A DNA stretch of 64,000 nucleotides. Source: Mytilisepta virgata (Eukaryota; Mollusca; Bivalvia; Mytilida; Mytilidae). This document shows positions 23,301 through 34,600 of this stretch, in pieces. The notes under the pieces were generated by a model. It had not been told where the DNA came from. It was given only the letters and a program-made list of their open reading frames with translations, and ran no database searches. The number at the start of each line of letters is the position of its first letter. The stretch's first letter is position 1. The stretch is from positions 105,686,513-105,750,512 of the forward strand of contig CM051521.1 of assembly GCA_028015205.1 (NCBI GenBank), read 5' to 3'. Made by a program: the position numbers and the translations under genes.

Positions 23301-25985
23301 GCTCTAGATTTAAATTTGATTTTGCACACGATAAAGGATAAAGTTGGAAGATAGATAAAATCATGAAAATTATATACATTTGAATTATGTTTAAACAATA
23401 CATAATAAATGCGCATGTGTCTCTCGTTTTATGAAATCTTTAAAAATCATATTTAAAAAAATCAATTAAACATGTAGAGTTTTGTTTGTGTAAAATGATA
23501 CATGTTAGAAACTCTAGCAATTAGTTAAAAGTAGCTCAAAAGAATATTGGTTTTATTTGTATCCATCAACAACTGAAATGATTTATTCAAGAGAACAGAA
23601 TATTAATGTGTTACATGTTAGAATTATTTACTACAGCTCCACTTAACAAAATAGATTAAATAATACAACTTATTAAATTATCACGTATCAGCTCCCATAA
23701 ATTGATACTAAACTTTATCAAAAGATGTGTCTTTTCATTTAATTTGTCCTTATTTACGCAACTAATGTTCTGTAAAAGTATTTTATTTGTATACACACTT
23801 CAACAGGCGTTACACATCCGTATACATATGATAATGTATAATACCTTTTCCTCTGTCTTTGATATCAATAACATTACCTATTTACGTGAATGAATGTATA
23901 GTTAAGAATACCGGATCTGAATATTGTATGTAACAATCTATATATCTATAACCGATTTTAGTCCACGGAACCTTGCATTGTTTCGTAAATTAAACTTTTA
24001 AGTAAATTTGACGAAACTGATGATATGGTTAAATTAACTAAATCTGCTGAAATTTTAAAAATTGATTTGAAATTATCGAGTCAACAATAATGCTTTCATC
24101 TTACTTTTTAAAAGCCCCAAAATAGTTATTTTTAATTAAAACATGGAAAATAAATATTGCTGTTTTATAAGTTGTAATAATTAAGGATACATTTACTGCA
24201 TTATTAAACACATATTTTCAAAACTTCACATTAAAATTAAAAATTCATGTTCACATTAAAATTAAAAATTAATTAATAATAACGTTTATATAATTTTTGT
24301 CCGAGAATATCACAGTTGTGGTATTACATTTAACTTTTCGTTCTTAACGGACTCTTTCTCTATAAAGAACGGACGAAAAGATTTTAAGGCTGTTTAGTCT
24401 TATTATGATGTATTATTATAATTAAAAATTCTGGCTAACAATGCAACTTTCTTTTTCAATGGGGTTTCACTCAATATTTGTTATTTTAATTTAAAAAGCC
24501 TTACTCGATTTACAAATTTATGACATGTATTTTTGCATAGGCTATACAAGTTGCATAAAATCATAAACAAATGTTTTTAACGTAAAAAAGATTACAACTG
24601 AAATGTGAAATAAACAACAATATGGAAAAAGATACAGTATATATACATTTATGGCCAGTGAATGTACATGTAGTATATTCTATATATAGTTATGGTATTG
24701 GGCAAGTTGGGTGATCTGACTTTAAATGTGTCTGTTCTTCAATTGCTTAAATGCTCCATGACACATTTAATCAACCAATATATATATATCATTTAGTAAG
24801 TTTGATCAGAGTGCGCGTAGTCTTTTGATAAATGTGAAATATAGTGTTTTCCTTGTTCAAGATCTTACACAATTTATTTGATTTCTATTACAGGGAAATG
24901 TATGTGAAGTATTATTACTGTTGACCTAAGAAGACCGCATGTCATTATTAATCATCTGTAACTAAGTGACTGAGCAAAGAAAGACTTGGTAAGACTATAA
25001 CCCGAGTATGCAAGCATTACGTATAAGTTTTTCACATGGAAAAATTAAATTTTCCACCCAAATAGAAGCATATTTTCAAACATAATTCACTTTTTATTTC
25101 ATTATTAATTTTCTGTTTAAGATCACATATTTTTCATAGCCTTCCTTTGTAGGAAGTTTTTTTAATAAAATTATTTTTGACCCATTCCATTCAAGATTTT
25201 ATTTTCAAATATATTTCATATTCTCTCTTTGTAACTGCCCTTTTTCATGGTAATATTTTCTACTACGGTGTGAGGAAAATCCGAAGGGCCAAGCAAAGTC
25301 ATAACTCATATATCATAATTTTATACACGTACCAGGTAAAAAAGTATATGATACCTATTGAAGATGTAAAGAAGTAAATATATAATTTTTTATCTTGTCG
25401 TGTGTCATTGGTCCTACTTCAAGCAAGAGGAAGAACAGCAGTAAAAGCCTCTTTTAGCCCTTTCTTTTTGAATCTTGTTCAGTGAGTTAGTTTCTCCGTC
25501 TTATTCGTTCACTTATTGAAATTGAAAATACAAACAAGGCATTAAAAATCAACCAATCAATTTATTTTTAATAAAAACACATTTTTCAAATCATTTTCTG
25601 TTCTATATATTCAGTCTAATATTAACATGTTCCAATATGTTTCTACGTACAATAACCCCACATCCATCTTTCACAATTTTAGATTTTCTTTTGGCACTTT
25701 AGTGTAACTTTAACAAAAGAAGGCGGATAACTTATTTACACCTTCATTTTATATAAGTATCCATATATAGTATAGTTGTATAGCTTATAGGTCAATACCA
25801 AATTTCACATTAATTTAATTTATTTCTGTGTAATACCACATTACATATGATTGATTTGTTGATAATTTACAAACATTCACTTTATCGCTAAATATATGAA
25901 AATAACCGTTTATAATTTGCCTCTAGTCATATATTTCCAAGAGAAGAAAATGCCTTATAGATAATGTTATGACACGAACCATTTT
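20331..25985. other. Gene-free sequence
   Basis: No supported gene or RNA. Minor features: a pair of TGACGTCGCC / GTGACGTCATAG elements near 21233-21269, an 8-bp-stem hairpin near 22100-22135, and a tandem duplication TTCACATTAAAATTAAAAAT at 24226-24270. The short frames here have AT-driven composition. Confidence 0.5.
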
Positions 25986-26926
25986 AGTCCAGTCAAACTA
26001 AGTTTTAACCTCAAACTAATTGCAACAGAAAATGTTTTAGTTCTAATCTCTAGCATTAAGCCCCAAATATACACAGAAAAAAGTCCCATAAAATCTAACA
26101 TGAGGAAAACTCAAAATCAGCATTTTTAATTTCCTATGGAAATTAACATTGGAAAGGGGAGATAACTCTGCAAAAAATTAGCCTTTTTTTGTCAGTTTTT
26201 GGTTGATTTTCTTAAAATTCATGTAAAGTATGATACTTTGATGGGGATATAAGTTCGTATTTGACTATATTACATAATCTTCTGCTCATGAAATGTACAA
26301 AACCGAAGTGTTATAGGTATTTTTATTTTTTTTTGCACCTTTTTCATTAAAGAAATTGCAAATTTGTGGCTTTGTGACCATTTTGAAAAAATAATGTGAA
26401 AATTTGGTATTGTTTATATCTGTAAATTATATTTGTTCAGCATCTACGATGTTTAAAGAAACTTTAAACCACAAAGAGAAGAATATATGCGTAATCATTT
26501 TTATTAAATTTGAGATTCTTTACCTTGACATGTTGAAAAATTTAATAAATGGTCAACTAGTGAATTACGAAATCTAAGTTGTAGCTTGATAAAACATATG
26601 AAAACACCTTTAGAGTTGTTTGTTATACTCTAAAGACGGCTAGAATATCAAGAATCAATACATTCTGCTGAATAGAAGCCGTAAAGTTATAATTTTGTAT
26701 CAATTTTTATTGATATTTCTGCCTTTTTTGCAGAGTTATCTCCCATTTTCAATGCAAATCTCCATAGGAATTTTGAAATCAAGATTTTTTAGTCTTCCTC
26801 AAGTTAGATTTTGTTGGACTTTTTTCTGTGTATATTTGGGGTATAATGCTAAAGATTAAAACTTAAAAATCTTCTGTTGCAATTACTTTAAGGTTAGGGT
26901 AAAATTTCTGCTAGATAGACTAGACT
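25986..26926. mobile_element. Long inverted repeat, ~206-bp arms around a 527-bp spacer
   Basis: Left arm 25986-26193 and right arm 26721-26926 are reverse complements with moderate divergence. Shared blocks include AATTGCAACAGAA, CCCCAAATATACACAGAAAA and GAGATAACTCTGCAAAAAA. The spacer has no open frame. It fits a non-autonomous DNA transposon with long terminal inverted repeats, or an inverted duplication. Confidence 0.8.
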
Positions 26927-27846
26927 ATTTGTTTCAATATGAAAATATGATTTTGTTTCATATGTACCAAGCCCGTTTGTGAAATCTCGGCAAAATATTC
27001 AATTATAGCTAAAAGTTATGGTACATAAAATTGACTTAATATCAGATCGTAGCACTATGTTTTCCCGCCGGATATCTAACAATTTAGGATCTGTTTTATG
27101 TAGCTTTGATTAACAGACAGTATTTATTCACACATTAAATCTGTAATCAACAATCCCTCATCTTTAAATACGGTTTAAGAATCTTTGATTTAATTTGAAT
27201 TTGCAAATGGAATATTAGCACTCTATTTTAATAAACACTTTGAGCTCTTTGATTACAGACTTGTAAATGGAAAAGGCGTAGATATTTGGTTTAATTTAAA
27301 ATAAATTAAATATATTTTAATTTTCTCCGATAAATTGCCTATACATTTGATGGTTCGATGTGTATCCCACAAAGTAGATCTGATATGAAAAAATATTGTA
27401 ATAATATAATATTGAGGTAATTTGTTCATTTAATATTAATTATATACGACTTACTGGTGTATTTTTACTTTATAGTTCTTATTAAATGTTATTAAATGAA
27501 AATATCAATTGAAGATCTGTATAAACTTTAAAAAAGATGTTAATGCGTCTCCTTCTACAAAAAGACGCAATTCAACATCTATTCATGAAATATCCTAAAA
27601 TAATCTTTAAATGTTACGAAATTCGTCTATCTAGGTATTTTTTTAAGCTGGATTCCAGAATCCGTTGATTGTTAACAACTGTGTTATTTGTAAAGGTTAT
27701 TTGTTTTGTCCCGCTTAATTCTTCATATTAAGATTCGATTTGAAAGGTTTTTAGCAACGTTTCTTTTACTACATTTTATCGGATCTGCTATTCCAGAGTG
27801 TTTTTTTACTACCGGTTTCGTTTTTATCGATATAGCGATTGTTTCC
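26927..27846. other. Gene-free segment with clustered CTTTGAT sites
   Basis: Three CTTTGAT cores (27104, 27183, 27247) and a 10-bp inverted pair CTGTAATCAA (27141-27150) / TTGATTACAG (27249-27258) occur within about 155 bp. No gene. Confidence 0.4.
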
Positions 27847-27905
27847 GTCCGTCCGTCTGTTCATCGTGCCGTACACAAGTCCATATGTCTGTCCGTCCGT
27901 CCGTC
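27847..27905 (+). repeat. CCGT microsatellite
   Basis: Runs of CCGT/CTGT tetramers at both ends with a short interruption. An 83-codon frame crossing it is not supported as coding. Confidence 0.85.
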
Positions 27906-27957
27906 ACACTTTCTTGTGACATCAACTCTTCCTTCACTTTTGGGTTTAGGAATTTAG

Positions 27958-28560
27958 TTTCTTTATAGAATGGTTGCATACTACCTGTAGATTTTATAAG
28001 TCCATCATCGTTTTCACTTCCATTGCCAAATATGAAAAGGGAAAATGGTAAAGAGATTTTGATTTTCTAAAAAAGGGGCCCACAGGGGTCGAACTTTCAA
28101 AATTTTGAATTCAAGCTTGTCTTTCATTTCTCAATTTATGCATTTAAATTCTAAACGATATTGTCATACACCATCTGCAGATGCGCAATACGGTTTTAGA
28201 ATTTTGATTTTCTAAAATTGGGGCTCACAGGGGGCGAATTTTGAAATACTATCAATTTAAGCTTGTGACCTAAAATTGTCTTTTGTTCAATTTATACATT
28301 TTATTTCTATACAGTATTGTTAAACACCATGAAAATTGAAATTTAAGCTTATGATCTGAACTTCTCTTTCATTTTGCAATTTATGCATTTTGCTTATATA
28401 TAGTATTGTCCTACTCTAAATGTAGTTGCACAATAAGGATTTAGAATATCGATTTTTAAACTTGGAGCCCACTCAGGTCAAATTTCAAAAGTTTTAAGCT
28501 TGTAAACTAAGGTTTTTTCATTTTTCATTAGGTTAATTGATTTATTTAATTTCTTTATGG
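27958..28560 (+). repeat. Highly decayed ~150-bp tandem repeat
   Basis: Recurring blocks: TTCTTTATAGAATGGTTGCA (27958, again near 28550), TTTTGATTTTCTAAA with GGGGC-CACAGG (28053, 28200, 28444), AATTTATGCATTT and TATTGTC-TAC. I recognise this layout as a widespread mollusc repeat that often follows CCGT tracts. Confidence 0.65.
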
Positions 28561-31019
28561 AATGATTGCATACTATTTTTTGATGGGAATAAGGTTATAT
28601 ATATATATTTTATATTTATAAGTGGCCCAACTACTTGCAGGGGGTGGGGGGATCACTGTCGATTCCGACAGTACAGTTTTACTTATATTTCATCTAAGGG
28701 CAGAGCTAAAGGATATACTTCTTATGTTTCCTAATGTGCAATAATGAATTGCTAAACTACTTAGATATTACACAGTTCTGTAAAAGAAAAATTTATTACA
28801 TTTACAAATATCGAAACTTTCTTTATATTATTGATATTTTCGTTTTCATTGTAAATCTTGTATGCTTCAATGTTAAAGGCTCATAATAGCGTTTTTTATG
28901 CGTCTGTATAATAACTTGAGAAAGCAAAATTCACAAATATGGACGAACTCATATTTTGTATGAAAGATTTTCATATGGAAGATTATCAATTTTAAATGTT
29001 TTCCCAGCCACAGTACCGTATAACACAAATAATAAATATAGTGCGATGGAAAAATAAGTATCATCAGTCGTACTTTCACTGTACTGCAAAATTTAAAAAT
29101 CTCAAAAAAGTTCTTTCCATGTACGTTAAAGTATATTCGCAGTCTTTAACTTTGATTTTTGCCTTAACCAGTTTCGTGCTTTTGGTATGGGAATCTATTC
29201 TACAACATTTTGGTGGGTTTTCATGCAGATTGATACAATTTTGGCCATTAGCATTGGTAATGACACAATAACAGCTGCTTGTTACATAAATGCCTTGTTT
29301 TGTCTCTTTACCATTTCCCCTTATTATTATATTGCAGTGGAAGTGAAAACGGTGATGGACTTATAAAAATTAGAAAAAATACTGAACAGAGTCAGATCGC
29401 ATTCGATGCATTTCCACATGTTAATGATTAAAGGTTCGCATATATCTTTGGTCATTCTTAGATATAGGTTATTTGTTAATGGATAGAATTTTCAAATACA
29501 TCTTTTATAGCTATTTCCGTTCAAGAAAAAAAGCAATATTTGGCATAAGAATATTGAGATAAATACCAATCAGAATGTGATCCACAATTTCCACACCCCG
29601 AAAATATATTTGGCAGTGAACGCTTGAATCAAGTCAAACAATGAACACTCCAAAAGGAATGTATAGGTATAAACACATTTTCATTGTAACTGTAACTTAG
29701 ATCCAGCTGGTCAAAAGCCTTAAAGAATAATGGATACAGAAGGTCTCACAAACTAAGCTAATATATTTTAGGTACTGTCGTGAAATCATGGATATGACAA
29801 AAAGTCTAATCAATACTGGAAACACAATGATCAACTACAATAAAACTCTGCCATCTTAAATAGAAATTGTACAAAATCTTAATAATTTTTGTGTTCGTGC
29901 ATTATCCTCTCTGTGGCTGTAGTTTTAGTGGAGATTATCATGTCCACAGATTAATCATTTTTGACTTTTTAAGGTATTCAGGGTACTTGGGTATTACTCG
30001 GCGGGGTAATATTTGTATAGTGATAGAGAAATAGTGTACAGAAATCAGCCTATGAATCATTTTCAGTGATGCAACGGATGTTTACAATATTTATGAAAAT
30101 AAAAAGAAATAGAGTGTGCATCAATGCATAGATGCATAAATAATTGACATATTTTACTAGACCGTTCTGGTTTAAGCTGTTACAAAGTGGCAGAAATTAA
30201 TTTTTCTTCAATTTTAAATATGAAGTTTAAAAATATTTATAGTCACTACCTTCAAAAATTAATACAAAATGATGCATATTTAATACTACATTCAATTTGC
30301 TTCAATTTGCTAAGTCTTGCCTATCAAAATTATATTCGGTACCATGGGATCAATCTCAGAAAAATATAGGCAGCGAAATTCTAATAATTTGAATTTTAAT
30401 TTTTCCTTATTTTTTTGTTCAACTGGTAGATTGTTGCTTTTACAAGAAGATTAAAAAATTAACATCACCTTTTATGCAAGACTTTCCTGGAACTGGACTT
30501 TCCAAAGTACTTAAATTCCGGGTAAATTACTATCCAAAAACACCAAACGGATAGAAAACTAAATTTAACATTAATGCAAAGATAATAAATACATTTTTAA
30601 TTTGAATAGGGCTTTTTAACCGCAAGTTATAAATAAATGTAGGTGTTATATGGTTCGATATTTCATATATAAATATTTTCTATTTTACTTGTATCTGTGA
30701 GAAATTATCTTGCATTTGGGATAGATATTGAAATGATTCTTTTGAAATTTAAACATAAAAACAAAAAGAAATGTTATTATAAACGATTGATAAATTATTT
30801 TGTTCCGAATTTTACCAAACATATACTTACAGTTTTTACTATGAGACTATTTTATATCTTTAATAATTATTCATACATTTTTCGTCTTTAAATTATTGTG
30901 CAAATTTTGTGTAATTTTCTTCAAATTATGATTTGAAATTGTATGTTTTTTTTTATTGGAATAATGATCCCTTACCTGATTTTATTTAAATCTATTAAAC
31001 TTTTTAACGAATGGTTGTA
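28561..31019. other. Gene-free sequence upstream of uncx
   Basis: No recognised repeat or gene. Small frames at 28873-29271 and 30187-30369 are AT-driven. The 13-bp ACTGTCGTGAAAT seen at 7592 recurs near 29775. Confidence 0.45.
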
Positions 31020-31262
31020 AGCAGTCAAGCATAAGTTAAACCAACCATGCCATTAATGTCACAATGATCAATCAGTAAACGTTAATTTTGTGATCATCTC
31101 CTTCTAAATGTCTACAACAGCTAGAGGACATTCAATATTTGTTTGCATACAACTCATTATGACGACTTTCCCTCCCATCTTTGTTCACAAAAGTGATTCT
31201 ATTATCTGATTGGCTGACGGGGTTATTGGAACGGCAAGTGTGCGCTGAGACTTTACAGTTAA
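31020..31262 (+). promoter_or_regulatory. uncx proximal upstream / 5' UTR region
   Basis: The 240 bp before the first ATG is less AT-rich than the sequence further upstream. It contains an inverted CCAAT box (GATTGGC, 31208-31214), a TGATCAATCA element near 31066 and an octamer-like GTTTGCAT near 31140. No convincing TATA box is visible, so the transcription start is not placed. The promoter call rests on position plus these elements only. Confidence 0.4.
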
Positions 31263-31614
31263 ATGACAGGAACTTTTATCAGACCTTGTACAAAGGTGTT
31301 AGAAATGTTGACATTCTGTCCGAGGCAAGATAACAGTAATAGGAGAAACATGGCTGGACCTCTCGGACTACTTGATGCCCGTTACCCCCACGGCTATGGA
31401 ATTTTATCATCAATTTACGGAAGTGCAGCCCATTTTGGAGGGTCTTTTGCTCTTGCTGCTGCTGCAGGAAATCCGTATGGGTTAAATTTCAGTGGACACC
31501 CAGGAGATTTGCGTTTCCAAATGGAAGGACTTTTATCTTCTCCACATTCAAGAAATAATTCACACGGACATAATTTTGGTCATTCTTCGGATAAATCTTC
31601 CCTTAAAAGTCATG
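31263..31614 (+). CDS. uncx: uncx exon 1 (N-terminal region; start ambiguous)
   Basis: Codes for residues 1-117 plus the first base of codon 118. A TAA lies in frame directly before the ATG at 31263, so the protein cannot begin further upstream in this exon. The ATG at 31263 has a poor context (T at -3). The in-frame ATG at 31350 sits in AAACATGG, a strong Kozak context, and would give 390 residues; I think 31350 is the more likely start. The segment holds a Gly/Ala-rich stretch (about 59-69) and FQMEGLL (residues 85-91), which aligns by eye with the N-terminal FSIDGLL of vertebrate UNCX. The donor is G|GTATGT at 31615. Confidence 0.88.
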
Positions 31615-34600
31615 GTATGTAATATTGTATTTTACAAAAATGTTCGTTACTTGTGAAACAATTTTGTTTATTTTTAAAAGAAAATCGAACATAGAAGTTG
31701 AAAAATCTTAAATATTTTTTTTGTGGGATTAAAAACTCACAAATACATAATTTTAAAACTTCCGAAGTACGAAAAAAATATAAATCGCAGTAATAATAAA
31801 TTAATATAATTAACATTTTTTTTATTAAATTAGTTTATGTTAAATACAATAGTTGTTAAAAATGTTTCAAAAGCTTAAATGATACTTAAAAAGGATAAAA
31901 TGCAAAATTTCTTCAAACTTTTTTTTCAGAACATGATGATGATTCCTCTGAGAGTCAGTCGGCGAAAAGACGCAGAACTAGAACAAATTTTACGGGATGG
32001 CAGTTGGAGGAATTAGAACGTGCCTTCCAGGACAGTCACTATCCAGATGTGTTCATGAGGGAAGCTCTTGCTCTACGTCTTGACCTCGTCGAATCAAGAG
32101 TGCAGGTAAGATATTATTGTCTTCAGTTTTTTTTATATTGGAGTCCCTCCCGCCCACAAAAAAAATAAAAAGGATTTACATCAAATCATGTTTTTTTATT
32201 TTTTAAAGTAACCGAAATAAAGGATTCAAATTTTGTTTTGCTAACATGACAATAAATAGATATGAGCAATAAAATTTTAATACTTATTTTGAAAGAAAAT
32301 CCGTATATGGAAGACTTCAAATGTTTTTGTTACAATTCATAGAATTTAATTTGTAGAAATGCTTACACAAAAATTTTTAAATATTTTTATATTTTTTTTC
32401 TTATATAGTATATATATATATTTTGATATTGTTGTGCAACTTTTTAGACGTTTATATATATATTTATTAATTATTAAACACAACACTTCCGAAACCTTTG
32501 AAATGTTGTCCCAATAACAAGGTTGACTCACATATGATTGAATTAATACGCATCGTTAACCTATTCAAATAAATACGGATTTTAGGTATTTTAGTGGCAC
32601 GTCTTTAAAATGTCAAACAAATATTTAATTTCTTTCAAAATATTAAAAAATATGTGGTCAATGTTGTTTAACATACTTCTTGATACCGAGTGATTTTAAA
32701 ATTGTTTAGAATAAATGAGTGAAGTAAGATACTATATACAAGTAAGGGTAAATGGTCTGGAAAATAGTATAATCATATGGCCAACAACACCTTCTCCAAT
32801 TTTAACATCTATAGTAAAAATTCACATTAATTAAGTCAACAAGAGTATTAAATATGCTTCATTTCACTTAGGCCTCCTTCGCTTCTTCGTTAAATTGACC
32901 ATTACTAAATAAAACGAAAGCAATACTTTACCAAGATTATTTTCCATAAAAATATGATTTCTAGACAATTTTTGTAACTTTGAATGAATGCCAATAAGAT
33001 TAATGTTAATCTGAAAAAAAATTTACTAGTTGAAGTCGGTTTCTATCATGGCAAACGATCCTTTAAGGGTATATGCAAAATGTTCGTTTTTAAATAAGTA
33101 ATGTGCTCTCGAACAAATTGGTATGGTTTATAGTCTTTGTTAGGTATCTAAACAGTAGACAATACTAATTTGTTTTTGTCGATAAAACTATAAGGCATTA
33201 AATGAAGAAAAGGTGTTAGTTAAATTGTTTTAATTAGTGAATTCGGAAGTGAATGGTGTCTCAGAAGTTTATGACTGTCGTTATTTCATTGATTTTCCTT
33301 AGTTTTCATTACAAAACGTAAATGTTTTTAAAATGTCTTAGTTAACGTTAATAGAATTCACGCATCGTGACTGCATCACCAAATTAATAAACTGTCGATA
33401 AAGTTTAGATATAAAAAAATATAAAATACACAAACGTAAACATTCAATGATGACGAGGAGCCGTGAAACTGATGTAAAAGTAATATAGTGAATCGATTTT
33501 CAATTAACGACGTCGCAGAAAAAGTAGATAATAAAATGGAAAGGTACAAATCAATTACAAAAAATTTAATCAATCATACATATATAAACGTTCTCATTTC
33601 CATATATTTTTTGTTATTGTTCAAAGCAAAGACAAATTTTTATGGAATTTACCGTAATTAGTACAAAATGATGACAAATTAGGGAAATAACAAAGGTTTT
33701 AAGAATAAACTGCTATTTCATCACTGTCCCTGTTGATCCATCGATCTCTATGAACATATTTTGCCTTCAGGGTTTACAGTAGACAATTAATTCTGTAATT
33801 TGAACAAAGTGGCCGACTTGTCTTTTTTACCTGTTATAATTGTCGAATAAGTTGTCGAATATCTCACCTTTTTGATGTATGTCAAAATTGAGTCGTAAAA
33901 AATATGTTATTTCGGCCCCGGAGAGACCATGATCAAATCTTATGTAATACCATTAAACCGTTATATTTAATTTATGTTATAATTTTTATGTTATTTTATG
34001 ATAAGAAATGATAAAATGTTGTTTTTCTTGGTTCGATATGTCACAAGAATAAAACTTAAAATATTCTTTTGGTATGAAATAAAACCTTATTATTGTTATC
34101 GATTTTAATCATATAAATGATCTGTACCAATCAATCAAAAATTTAATTTATTAAGTAAATTAATTTTATCAAATATATATATTTTTTTGACGAAAGAAAC
34201 ATGAGTATAATTTAAATGAAATAATTTGTTACATGGAAAAATAAAAGAAAAACTTTATCCCAACCCTCTTTTTTTATTGAAACGTCTTTTTCAGGAGCAT
34301 GTCGTTCTTGAATGATGAAAAACGGCCGTTGAACGCCTTTTTTCATGCTTATTGATTAAGTTGTCTTTAAAAGACAATTTGTTCAAACCAAATACTAATA
34401 CAATATTGACATATATCTGTAGCATCTATTTTCGATTATTTATTTTAACACTATATATTGTATTATAATGAGTTATTTATTCTATTTAACACAATCGGGT
34501 TATTTTACCAAAGAGCGGCGAAGTACAAACGGTGTTACCATGATATAATAATGTTATTTAGAAACCAGTTTGTATCGTTATTTGCTGAAATTCTAATTCA

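Noticed and set aside
27706..27957. 83-residue frame across the CCGT tract
   Set aside because: The central part is microsatellite translation and the rest has no recognised motif.
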